Assembly: GCA_032718475.1 (NCBI GenBank)
Contig: JAUCBJ010000252.1
Location: 1-64,000, forward strand
Length of the DNA stretch: 64,000 bases
Direction of reading: 5' to 3'
DNA from: Nemertoderma westbladi
Taxonomy: Eukaryota > Xenacoelomorpha > Nemertodermatida > Nemertodermatidae
Below, piece by piece: positions 34,477 to 47,400 of the stretch. The position numbers and the translations under genes are program-made. The notes under the pieces are model-generated. The model worked only from the letters and a program-made list of their open reading frames with translations, made no database searches and was not told the DNA's origin. Positions within the stretch are counted from its first letter, which is position 1, and each line of letters begins with the position of its first letter.

Positions 34477-34489
34477 TATTGAATTAAAG

Positions 34490-36104
34490 ATGTTTAACTT
34501 TTATTTTTCGAAAATAAATTTCCTAGTCAAACAGAAATAATATACAACTGATTTGCCAATCATTAACCAAAATATTCATTTGTCATGATGATAATCATAA
34601 TTTCCTCTTCCTTCACACTAAATCATGACACTCACCAACTTCAATTCAACACAAAATCGCCCTTAACATTCTAAACATCTCTTCCAGTTATTGGTCCTCC
34701 AACCAATTGATTGGAGGATCCAATTGATCCGATTGGAGGAACCAATTGATCCAAAAAATTGGAAAGTCCCAATTATGTGGGAGTTTTAACCTCAGAGAGA
34801 ATATAATCATTCTTTGTAGATCAAGTTCGAAAGTTTATATTGTATTGTGCTTTGTTAATTGTTAATTATTGTTCATTGTATGGTTTTGTATATATTTATA
34901 ATTTGTGTTATAATTATATCTTATTTATGTTTACAAGTAACGGTGCGTTTGCTAGGGGAGGTAGGGTGGTAGTCAGAGGGGGGGGGGGGGGGGGGGGGGG
35001 GTGGGGTGGGGGTGGTCGGAGTAAAACAAACGAGGAATAGTAAAGCCAGTAGCTGCAGAGGAAAACCAACCTCTCGCACATCTCTTCATACTGCCAAAGC
35101 CAAATACATACACGAATATCGCAGTACTGTAGCAACTGTCAGTAACTACGAAGGTCAGTTTAACAGAGTTATAATTATTCCGCGAAAATTAATTTTATTC
35201 ATCTAACTAACTAACTAAACAACTAACTATTGCTGTACTGTACCAAACATTCAGCACCACAAGTTTGCGGGGAAAACCCACTGAATAACATTCGGCTGTG
35301 CCGAAATCTTTCAGTATTATTACGATGTCGGTATAATATGAGAGCTGTAAAAAAATGTTTCTATATGATAAAACATTTTTTTTCACAAACAATTAGAATT
35401 CAAAAAACATTTTTAATATCGGCCTATACTGTGATGTTCTGTTCATGTAACAATGCGATTTGAAGGGGATTTGTGTAAACTGAATTAAACTTGACTTTTA
35501 TCAAATATGGCAATATACTTATGGGTCATTAGTTTATATTATATTATATTATTAATAATATATATATATATATTTACATAAATAATATATTAACTATTAC
35601 TATTATTTAGTATAACACATTAAAGATTCAATACACCGCGATTACTAAATTGTGAATTTATTAATAAATTTAAATTATTTTGTTCAATTAATCAAATAAT
35701 TTCTGCACATGGCAATATTGGACCACAAATACATGGCCATGGCATACATTTAAACAATACGACGTTAAGTATATCATTAATTGTATTATCCCAAAATATT
35801 ATCTCAACCTGAATGATTAACACGTTACAAATTTCATACCAAATCATTATGGCTCTACTCTCCCAACTCATCCGAACTATTTTACAAGCTGCGATCACTT
35901 TCTACACAGTCAACCAGTTCCACCCCCAATGTGTTCATGGTAACAAAGTCCATTGTCACAGAGAAATTACATATGGGGAAGGTCGCTATGGGTTCAGAGC
36001 GCACCATAAGTTGGTGAACCACGACATTAAAACAATCAATAAACAAGTTTCAAGAATCAATTGTGCTGGACTGTGTTCAAGGTATGCTGCACCTATATTA
36101 TAAT
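34490..36104 (+). repeat. Segmental duplication, left copy
   Basis: Blocks at about 34490-34710, 34785-34860 and 35785-36104 match 50815-51060, 51085-51150 and 51436-51765 in the same order and orientation. Identity is highest in the last block (a few differences in about 330 bases). Between the blocks this copy has about 860 bases of its own, including a 24-base G run at 34978-35001. The two copies flank the 59-bp satellite. Confidence 0.9.
35849..36103 (+). CDS. Hypothetical 85-codon ORF or exon, left copy
   Basis: The ORF starts MALLSQLIRTILQAAITFYT and has NQFHPQCVHG, HCHREITYGEGRYGFRAHHK and CAGLCSRYAAPIL. It is basic and rich in His and Cys, and I recognise no family. A possible splice donor TCAAG|gtatgc lies at 36080, so the last few codons may be intron. 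The copy at 51509-51763 differs by three base changes in this frame, two of which change the residue (Val/Ile and Cys/Tyr). This conservation could simply reflect a recent duplication. Whether it is translated cannot be judged from sequence alone. Confidence 0.35.
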   Translation: MALLSQLIRTILQAAITFYTVNQFHPQCVHGNKVHCHREITYGEGRYGFRAHHKLVNHDIKTINKQVSRINCAGLCSRYAAPIL

Positions 36105-36520
36105 ATTATTATTATTATTTATTGTCATGACGGGCCCAAGGAATACAATGCACAATTTTATAAATAAATATTAAAATATAGAAGTAGATATATAATATAT
36201 AAATTATTATAGTTATAGAGTTCTAACAACAGTGGCATGACCGAATGAAAATGTAGTAAAAATTTACGATGAATTTAGTGCATTTTGAAAGTTGAAAATT
36301 GACTGTTTAGTGTTTATGTGTGAACGTCCACAAAGGCTACAATATGTTCTATCTTTTAATTGAAAGTTGAATGTTGAAAGTTGAAAGCTCACATGTGTGA
36401 CCCGGGCCTAAACCATGGATCATATGCTCCCTTCCTCGGCCACAAAACTCCCACCGGTTTGACTGGAACCCAGATGTCTACCAGGTAAGGATCCAATAGC
36501 CTCCGAGGTTGTGAGGCGGC
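36105..36520. other. Unassigned sequence after duplication
   Basis: A (tta)n stretch at 36103-36120 follows the duplication edge. A possible donor ctaccag|gtaagg lies at 36484. No acceptor with a compatible open frame was found for an exon ending there. Confidence 0.3.
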
Positions 36521-36551
36521 TTGGGTGAACGTCCTTCCTTCCTTATGTCAG

Positions 36552-37042
36552 AATGTGGTGTCGGCCACAACAGTCGATTCTTTCGAGAATCCCATGGCCC
36601 AGATAGCTGCAGAACAAGTCGAACTGATGACAGGCTTCAAGGGGGAGGCAATTCAAGGGTTAAGACCATTCAGATTGAAGGGAGTGTGCCCACATCATGT
36701 GAGGGCTAACAGTTTTTCTCCTCAGATTGCGCCAAATGTACCATCAAATGCTTCAACGCTACTAACACTCACAGATACCCACAATATATATAGGAAATAG
36801 AATAGAACCAAGTGGAATTTTAACTTTCAGGAATGCTTAGGTAGTGTGCAACTGATGTGGACCTTCCCTTGCAATATAGACCCTACTTGGGACCAGAGCC
36901 CTTTATGTTGGCTATTACACCTGACTGCAGCTACTGCAAGAAAGGGCTAGAACCCTTTGCGATGGCATTTGAATTTAATAGGACAATCGTACGGTCGTTT
37001 CAGTACTCTTTTGAGTTCACATGCTCAAAAGATGATTGCTGA
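36552..37042 (+). other. Candidate exons of an unidentified gene
   Basis: Three acceptor-like sites with good pyrimidine tracts (cttccttatgtcag at 36551, gtttttctcctcag at 36725, attttaactttcag at 36831) each precede open stretches. The first reads NVVSATTVDSFENPMAQIAA in one frame. The second reads CAKCTIKCFNATNTHRYPQY. The third region reads CSYCKKGLEPFAMAFEFN and ends FTCSKDDC before a stop at 37042. They hint at a cysteine-containing protein, but I could not chain them in phase and recognise no family. Confidence 0.2.
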
Positions 37043-37044
37043 TA

Positions 37045-38466
37045 ACCCGATCGCCAAAGAAAAATACTGGGATGTATAGTAAGTGTAGTAAGTAGTAACA
37101 TTGTCTAAAAGTAAATTTACTTTTTGTTGACTTAATTGATAGTAGAGTTAAGCACTAAAACAGCTAACATCTACTTAAGCTAACAGCCTTAATTATTAAC
37201 CCTGTGTATAAATTGTATATGGTAAGTATCACACCCAATTACCTAAAACAAAAATTAAACAGTGCGCGATACAGACTCTTACACTTACAGTACCAGAGCT
37301 AGTGCTTCAAACTTTTACCTCCAGAATTGTTGTAAATCTTTTGCAAGTGATTCTTTCTTATTTAACGGTATTACAAATTGGAACGATTTGCCTCATGAAA
37401 TATAAAACCTAAATAATTAACATTTAATTTATAATTAACATTAACAAAGCTGTTAATTTATAACTTGCTCCATCCTATTAATTATTGAATTTTTAAAAGC
37501 TTTATAAAAGTTTAATACTTTACCCACTATATATTGTGTGCATTATTTCATTTCCTGTTCACTGTACAGTATAATAACCACATAGTCATTATCACAAATT
37601 GAAATGCAACTTAGTAATATAAACACAATGAATTGATTGTACTGTATCTACTGTATTTCATTGTTGGGCGAATAGAAACCGTTGTGTTACCGCAATGGTA
37701 CCATTGGATGTGCACGGGCTCCGGGTAGTTTACCGCTGGCTTACCGCTTCAATACCGCAAGACTAATGGGACCAAACTACCTGTGAAGGGGGTAGTTTAC
37801 CCCTTCCAACTAATTAACTAATTATTATTAGTATTATTATTTATTATTAACTAATTAGTGAAGGGGCTATTTATTTAGTACACCTTGCCCGCCCCCCACC
37901 ACCAACCCAATTCCACCCATATTACAGCCTACTACTGGTTGAATAAAGTTGCATTTCATATTTCATGAAATGTAATATTCAAAAAACGTTTAAAAAAAGG
38001 TACCAAAAGTAGTGCTAAAAAATTGTGCCATAACTCGAAAACAAAAAATATATATATCCATTGAAGTTTTCTACTAGCTGTGCATCACATTCTGTATAAT
38101 CGGCTCTCTGTGATAAATAATAATATACAGATTTTATAGCTTGGCCAACTTGTGGCATTGGCTTATATGTCTCAAAACAAAATACAATATTATTTTGCAT
38201 ACACTGGATTTTCTAAAATTATAGATTGTGTTGATGGCTGCTATGTCCATATTATTGCGTGTTCGTCGCATCCACATAACGAAGTAGCCTTTGTAAATAA
38301 AAGCTTATCCATTCCATTAAGTATCATTTTGTATGCAATTTGAATTGAAACTATTTGATGTCAGTACTGTACCAGTTGGCCTGGAAGTTCACATGAAGCA
38401 TTTATGCTCCTCCTGTTGCCAAGTTTGGGTATAAACAACAGGATTTCGCTGGTTGGCTATGTATGT
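37045..38466. other. Unassigned sequence with one dispersed repeat
   Basis: 37970-38042 is a copy of the repeat at 765-840. A short inverted repeat (taattaactaattattatta and its complement) lies at 37810-37860. No gene seen. Confidence 0.4.
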
Positions 38467-41400
38467 TGGTGACTCTTCTTATCTGCTGTCAAGATTACTT
38501 ACACCTTTCGGTAACTTATTGTTGGTGACTCTTCCTATCTGCTGTCAAGTTGACTACTTACACAATTCGGTAACTTATTGTTGGTGACTCTTCCTATCTG
38601 CTGTCAAGTTTACTTACACCTTTCGGTAACTTATTGTTGGTGACTCTTCCTATCTGCTGTCAAGTTGACTACTTACACAATTCGGTAACTTATTGTTGGT
38701 GACTCTTCCTATCTGCTGTCAAGTTCACTACTTACACCATTCGGTAACTTATTGTTCGGGACTCATCTTATCTGCTGTCAAGTTGACTACTTACACAATT
38801 CGGTAACTTATTGTTGGTGACTCTTCCTCTCTGCTGTCAAGTTTACTTACACCTTTCGGTAACTTATTGTTGGTGACTCTTCCTATCTGCTCTCAAGTTG
38901 ACTACTTACACAATTCGGTAACTTATTGTTGGTGACTCTTCCTATCTGCTGTCAAGTTCACTACTTACACCATTCGGTAACTTATTGTTCGGGACTCATC
39001 TTATCTGCTGTCAAGTTGACTACTTACACAATTCGGTAACTTATTGTTGGTGACTCTTCCTCTCTGCTGTCAAGTTTACTTACATCATTCGGTAACTTAT
39101 TGTTCGGGACTCATCTTATCTGCTGTCAAGTTGACTACTTACACAATTCGGTAACTTATTGTTGGTGACTCTTCCTATCTGCTGTCAAGTTGACTACTCA
39201 CACCATTCGGTAACTTATTGTTCGGGACTCATCTTATCTGCTGTCAAGTTGACTACTTACACAATTCGGTAACTTATTGTTGGTGACTCTTCCTCTCTGC
39301 TGTCAAGTTTACTTACATCATTCGGTAACTTATTGTTCGGGACTCATCTTATCTGCTGTCAAGTTGACTACTTACACAATTCGGTAACTTATTGTTGGTG
39401 ACTCTTCCTATCTGCTGTCAAGTTGACTACTCACACCATTCGGTAACTTATTGTTCGGGACTCATCTTATCTGCTGTCAAGTTGACTACTTACACAATTC
39501 GGTAACTTATTGTTGGTGACTCTTCCTATCTGCTGTCAAGTTGACTACTTACACCATTCGGTAACTTATTGTTGGTGACTCTTCCTATCTGCTGTCAAGT
39601 TGACTACTCACACCATTCGGTAACTTATTGTTCGGGACTCATCTTATCTGCTGTCAAGTTGACTACTTACACAATTCGGTAACTTATTGTTGGTGACTCT
39701 TCCTATCTGCTGTCAAGTTGACTACTTACACAATTCGGTAACTTATTGTTGGTGACTCTTCCTATCTGCTGTCAAGTTGACTACTTACACCATTCGGTAA
39801 CTTATTGTTGGTGACTCTTCCTATCTGCTGTCAAGTTCACTACTTACACCATTCGGTAACTTATTGTTAGTGATTCTTCCTATCTGCTGTCAAGTTTACT
39901 TACACCTTTCGGTAACTTATTGTTGGTGACTCTTCCTATCTGCTGTCAAGTTCACTACTTACACCATTCGGTAACTTATTGTTCGGGACTCATCTTATCT
40001 GCTGTCAAGTTGACTACTTACACCTTTCGGTATCTTATTGTTGGTGACTCTTCCTATCTGCTGTCAAGTTCACTACTTACACCATTCGGTAACTTATTGT
40101 TGGGGAATCTTCATATCTGCTGTCAAGTTGACTACTTACACCATTCGGTAACTTATTGTTCGGGACTCATCTTATCTGCGGTCAAGTTGACTACTTACAC
40201 CATTCGGTAACTTATTATTGGGGAATCTTCTTATCTGCTGTCAAGTTCACTACTTACACAATTCGGTAACTTATTGTTGGGGAATCTTCTTATCTGCTGT
40301 CAAGTTCACTACTTACACCTTTCGGTAACTTATTGTTGGGGAATCTTCTTATCTGCGGTCAAGTTGACTACTTACACCATTCGGTAACTTATTGTTGGGG
40401 AATCAACTTATCTGCTGTCAAGTTGACTACTTACACTTTTCGGTAACTTATTGTTGGGGAATCTTCTTATCTGCTGTCAAGTTGACTACTTACACCATTC
40501 GGTAACTTATTGTTCGGGACTCATCTTATCTGCTGTCAAGTTGACTACTTACACCTTTCGGTAACTTATTTTTGGGGAATCTTCTTATCTGCTGTCAAGT
40601 TGACTACTTACACCATTCGGTAACTTATTGTTCGGGACTCATCTTATCTGGTGTCAAGTTGATTACTTACACCTTTCGGTAACTTATTGTTGGGGAATCT
40701 TCTTATCTGCTGTCAAGTTGACTACTTACACCATTCGGTAACTTATTGTTCGGGACTCATCTTATCTGCTGTCAAGTTGACCACTTACACCATTCGGTAA
40801 CTTATTGTTGGTGACTCTTGTTATCTGCTGTCAAGTTGACTACTTACACCATTCGGTAACTTATTGTTGGTAACTCTTCTTATCTGCTGTCAAGTTGACT
40901 ACTTACACCATTCGGTAACTTATTGTTGGTAACTCTTCTTATCTGCTGTCAAGTTGATTACTTACACCTTTCGGTAACTTATTGTTGGGGAATCTTCTTA
41001 TCTGCTGTCAAGTTGACTACTTACACCATTCGGTAACTTATTGTTCGGGACTCATCTTATCTGCTGTCAAGTTGACCACTTACACCATTCGGTAACTTAT
41101 TGTTGGGGAATCTTCTTATCTGCTGTCAAGTTGACTACTTACACCATTCGGTAACTTATTGTTCGGGACTCATCTTATCTGCTGTCAAGTTGACCACTTA
41201 CACCATTCGGTAACTTATTGTTGGTAACTCTTCTTATCTGCTGTCAAGTTGACTACTTACACCATTCGGTAACTTATTGTTGGTGACTCTTCCTATCTGC
41301 TGTCAAGTTCACTACTTACACCATTCGGTAACTTATTGTTAGTGATTCTTCCTATCTGCTGTCAAGTTTACTTACACCTTTCGGTAACTTATTGTTGGTG

Positions 41401-44400
41401 ACTCTTCCTATCTGCTGTCAAGTTCACTACTTACACCATTCGGTAACTTATTGTTCGGGACTCATCTTATCTGCTGTCAAGTTGACTACTTACACCTTTC
41501 GGTATCTTATTGTTGGTGACTCTTCCTATCTGCTGTCAAGTTCACTACTTACACCATTCGGTAACTTATTGTTGGGGAATCTTCATATCTGCTGTCAAGT
41601 TGACTACTTACACCATTCGGTAACTTATTGTTCGGGACTCATCTTATCTGCGGTCAAGTTGACTACTTACACCATTCGGTAACTTATTATTGGGGAATCT
41701 TCTTATCTGCTGTCAAGTTCACTACTTACACAATTCGGTAACTTATTGTTGGGGAATCTTCTTATCTGCTGTCAAGTTCACTACTTACACCTTTCGGTAA
41801 CTTATTGTTGGGGAATCTTCTTATCTGCGGTCAAGTTGACTACTTACACCATTCGGTAACTTATTGTTGGGGAATCAACTTATCTGCTGTCAAGTTGACT
41901 ACTTACACTTTTCGGTAACTTATTGTTGGGGAATCTTCTTATCTGCTGTCAAGTTGACTACTTACACCATTCGGTAACTTATTGTTCGGGACTCATCTTA
42001 TCTGCTGTCAAGTTGACTACTTACACCTTTCGGTAACTTATTTTTGGGGAATCTTCTTATCTGCTGTCAAGTTGACTACTTACACCATTCGGTAACTTAT
42101 TGTTCGGGACTCATCTTATCTGGTGTCAAGTTGATTACTTACACCTTTCGGTAACTTATTGTTGGGGAATCTTCTTATCTGCTGTCAAGTTGACTACTTA
42201 CACCATTCGGTAACTTATTGTTCGGGACTCATCTTATCTGCTGTCAAGTTGACCACTTACACCATTCGGTAACTTATTGTTGGTGACTCTTGTTATCTGC
42301 TGTCAAGTTGACTACTTACACCATTCGGTAACTTATTGTTGGTAACTCTTCTTATCTGCTGTCAAGTTGACTACTTACACCATTCGGTAACTTATTGTTG
42401 GTAACTCTTCTTATCTGCTGTCAAGTTGATTACTTACACCTTTCGGTAACTTATTGTTGGGGAATCTTCTTATCTGCTGTCAAGTTGACTACTTACACCA
42501 TTCGGTAACTTATTGTTCGGGACTCATCTTATCTGCTGTCAAGTTGACCACTTACACCATTCGGTAACTTATTGTTGGGGAATCTTCTTATCTGCTGTCA
42601 AGTTGACTACTTACACCATTCGGTAACTTATTGTTCGGGACTCATCTTATCTGCTGTCAAGTTGACCACTTACACCATTCGGTAACTTATTGTTGGTAAC
42701 TCTTCTTATCTGCTGTCAAGTTGACTACTTACACCATTCGGTAACTTATTGTTCGGGACTCATCTTATCTGCTGTCAAGTTGACCACTTACACCATTCGG
42801 TAACTTATTGTTCGGGACTCATCTTATCTGCTGTCAAGTTGACTACTTACACCTTTCGGTAACTTATTTTTGGGGAATCTTCTTATCTGCTGTCAAGTTG
42901 ACTACTTACACCATTCGGTAACTTATTGTTCGGGACTCATCTTATCTGGTGTCAAGTTGATTACTTACACCTTTCGGTAACTTATTGTTGGGGAATCTTC
43001 TTATCTGCTCTCAAGTTCACTACTTACACCATTCGGTAACTTATTGTTGGTGACTCTTGTTATCTGCTGTCAAGTTTACTTATACCTTTCGGTAACTATT
43101 GTTCGGGACTCTTCCTATCTCCTGTCAAGTTGACTACTTACACTTTTCGGTAACTTATTGTTAGTGACTCTTCCTATCTCCTGTCAAGTTGACTACTTAC
43201 ACCATTCGGTAACTTATTGTTGGTAACTCTTCTTATCTGCTGTCAAGTTGACTACTTACACCATTCGGTAACTTATTGTTGGGGAATCTTCTTATCTGCT
43301 GTCAAGTTGACTACTTACACCATTCGGTAACTTATTGTTGGGGAATCTTCTTATCTGCTCTCAAGTTCACTACTTACACCATTCGGTAACTTATTGTTGG
43401 TGACTCTTGTTATCTGCTGTCAAGTTTACTTATACCTTTCGGTAACTATTGTTCGGGACTCTTCCTATCTCCTGTCAAGTTGACTACTTACACTTTTCGG
43501 TATCTTATTGTTAGTGACTCTTCCTATCTGCTATCAAGTTGACTACTTACACCATTCGGTAACTTATTGTTGGGGAATCTTCTTATCTGCTGTCAAGTTG
43601 ACTACTTACACTTTTCGGTAACTTATTGTTGGGGAATCTTCTTATCTGCTGTCAAGTTGACTACTTACACCATTCGGTAACTTATTGTTGGTGACTCTTC
43701 CTATCTCCTGTCAAGTTGACTACTTACACCATTCGGTAACTTATTGTTGGGGAATCTTCTTATCTGCTCTCAAGTTCACTACTTACACCATTCGGTAACT
43801 TATTGTTGGTGACTCTTGTTATCTGCTGTCAAGTTTACTTATACCTTTCGGTAACTATTGTTCGGGACTCTTCCTATCTCCTGTCAAGTTGACTACTTAC
43901 ACAATTCGGTAACTTATTGTTGGTGACTCTTCCTATCTCCTGTCAAGTTGACTACTTACACTTTTCGGTAACTATTGTTGGGGAATCTTCATATCTGCTG
44001 TCAAGTTGACTACTTACACCATTCGGTAACTTATTGTTCGGGACTCATCTTATCTGCGGTCAATTTGACTACTTACACCATTCGGAAACTTATTGTTGGT
44101 GACTCTTCCTATCTGCTGTCAAGTTGACTATTTACACCTTTCGGTAACTATTGTTGGGGAATCTTCATATCTGCTGTCAAGTTGACTACTTACACCATTC
44201 GGTAACTTATTGTTGGGGAATCTTCTTATCTGCTGTCAAGTTGACTATTTACACCTTTCGGTAACTATTGTTGGGGAATCTTCTTATCTGCTGTCAAGTT
44301 GACTATTTACACCTTTCGGTAACTTATTGTTGGGGAATCAACTTATCTGCTGTCAAGTTGACTACTTACACCATTCGGTAACTTATTGTTGGGGAATCTT

Positions 44401-47400
44401 CTTATCTGCTGTCAAGTTGACTATTTACACCTTTCGGTAACTATTGTTGGGGAATCTTCATATCTGCTGTCAAGTTGACTACTTACACCATTCGGTAACT
44501 TATTGTTGGGGAATCTTCTTATCTGCTGTCAAGTTGACTATTTACACCTTTCGGTAACTATTGTTGGGGAATCTTCTTATCTGCTGTCAAGTTGACTATT
44601 TACACCTTTCGGTAACTTATTGTTGGTGACTCTTCCTATCTGCTGTCAAGTTGACTATTTACACCTTTCGGTAACTATTGTTGGGGAATCTTCATATCTG
44701 CTGTCAAGTTGACTACTTACACCATTCGGTAACTTATTGTTGGGGAATCTTCTTATCTGCTGTCAAGTTGACTATTTACACCTTTCGGTAACTATTGTTG
44801 GGGAATCTTCTTATCTGCTGTCAAGTTGACTATTTACACCTTTCGGTAACTTATTGTTGGGGAATCAACTTATCTGCTGTCAAGTTGACTACTTACACCA
44901 TTCGGTAACTTATTGTTGGTGACTCTTCCTATCTGCTGTCAAGTTGACTATTTACACCTTTCGGTAACTATTGTTGGGGAATCTTCATATCTGCTGTCAA
45001 GTTGACTACTTACACCATTCGGTAACTTATTGTTGGGGAATCTTCTTATCTGCTGTCAAGTTGACTATTTACACCTTTCGGTAACTATTGTTGGGGAATC
45101 TTCTTATCTGCTGTCAAGTTGACTATTTACACCTTTCGGTAACTTATTGTTGGGGAATCAACTTATCTGCTGTCAAGTTGACTACTTACACCTTTCGGTA
45201 ACTATTGTCGGGGAATCTTCTTATCTGCTGTCAAGTTGATTACTTACACCATTCGGTAACTTATTGTTCGGGACTCATCTTATCTGCTGTCAAGTTGACT
45301 ACTTACACCTTTCGGTAACTTATTTTTGGGGAATCTTCTTATCTGCTGTCAAGTTGACTACTTACACCATTCGGTAACTTATTGTTCGGGACTCATCTTA
45401 TCTGCTGTCAAGTTGACTACTTACACTTTTCGGTAACTTATTGTTGGGGAATCTTCTTATCTGCTGTCAAGTTGACTACTTACACCATTCGGTAACTTAT
45501 TGTTCGGGACTCATCTTATCTGCTGTCAAGTTGACTACTTACACTTTTCGGTAACTTATTGTTGGGGAATCTTCTTATCTGCTGTCAAGTTGACTACTTA
45601 CACCATTCGGTAACTTATTGTTCGGGACTCATCTTATCTGCTGTCAAGTTGACTACTTACACCTTTCGGTAACTTATTTTTGGGGAATCTTCTTATCTGC
45701 TGTCAAGTTGACTACTTACACCATTCGGTAACTTATTGTTCGGGACTCATCTTATCTGGTGTCAAGTTGATTACTTACACCTTTCGGTAACTTATTGTTG
45801 GGGAATCTTCTTATCTGCTGTCAAGTTGACTACTTACACCATTCGGTAACTTATTGTTCGGGACTCATCTTATCTGCTGTCAAGTTGACCACTTACACCA
45901 TTCGGTAACTTATTGTTGGTGACTCTTGTTATCTGCTGTCAAGTTGACTACTTACACCATTCGGTAACTTATTGTTGGTAACTCTTCTTATCTGCTGTCA
46001 AGTTGACTACTTACACCATTCGGTAACTTATTGTTGGTAACTCTTCTTATCTGCTGTCAAGTTGATTACTTACACCTTTCGGTAACTTATTGTTGGGGAA
46101 TCTTCTTATCTGCTGTCAAGTTGACTACTTACACCATTCGGTAACTTATTGTTCGGGACTCATCTTATCTGCTGTCAAGTTGACCACTTACACCATTCGG
46201 TAACTTATTGTTGGGGAATCTTCTTATCTGCTGTCAAGTTGACTACTTACACCATTCGGTAACTTATTGTTCGGGACTCATCTTATCTGCTGTCAAGTTG
46301 ACCACTTACACCATTCGGTAACTTATTGTTGGTAACTCTTCTTATCTGCTGTCAAGTTGACTACTTACACCATTCGGTAACTTATTGTTCGGGACTCATC
46401 TTATCTGCTGTCAAGTTGACCACTTACACCATTCGGTAACTTATTGTTCGGGACTCATCTTATCTGCTGTCAAGTTGACTACTTACACCTTTCGGTAACT
46501 TATTTTTGGGGAATCTTCTTATCTGCTGTCAAGTTGACTACTTACACCATTCGGTAACTTATTGTTCGGGACTCATCTTATCTGGTGTCAAGTTGATTAC
46601 TTACACCTTTCGGTAACTTATTGTTGGGGAATCTTCTTATCTGCTCTCAAGTTCACTACTTACACCATTCGGTAACTTATTGTTGGTGACTCTTGTTATC
46701 TGCTGTCAAGTTTACTTATACCTTTCGGTAACTATTGTTCGGGACTCTTCCTATCTCCTGTCAAGTTGACTACTTACACTTTTCGGTAACTTATTGTTAG
46801 TGACTCTTCCTATCTCCTGTCAAGTTGACTACTTACACCATTCGGTAACTTATTGTTGGTAACTCTTCTTATCTGCTGTCAAGTTGACTACTTACACCAT
46901 TCGGTAACTTATTGTTGGGGAATCTTCTTATCTGCTGTCAAGTTGACTACTTACACCATTCGGTAACTTATTGTTGGGGAATCTTCTTATCTGCTCTCAA
47001 GTTCACTACTTACACCATTCGGTAACTTATTGTTGGTGACTCTTGTTATCTGCTGTCAAGTTTACTTATACCTTTCGGTAACTATTGTTCGGGACTCTTC
47101 CTATCTCCTGTCAAGTTGACTACTTACACTTTTCGGTATCTTATTGTTAGTGACTCTTCCTATCTGCTATCAAGTTGACTACTTACACCATTCGGTAACT
47201 TATTGTTGGGGAATCTTCTTATCTGCTGTCAAGTTGACTACTTACACTTTTCGGTAACTTATTGTTGGGGAATCTTCTTATCTGCTGTCAAGTTGACTAC
47301 TTACACCATTCGGTAACTTATTGTTGGTGACTCTTCCTATCTCCTGTCAAGTTGACTACTTACACCATTCGGTAACTTATTGTTGGGGAATCTTCTTATC

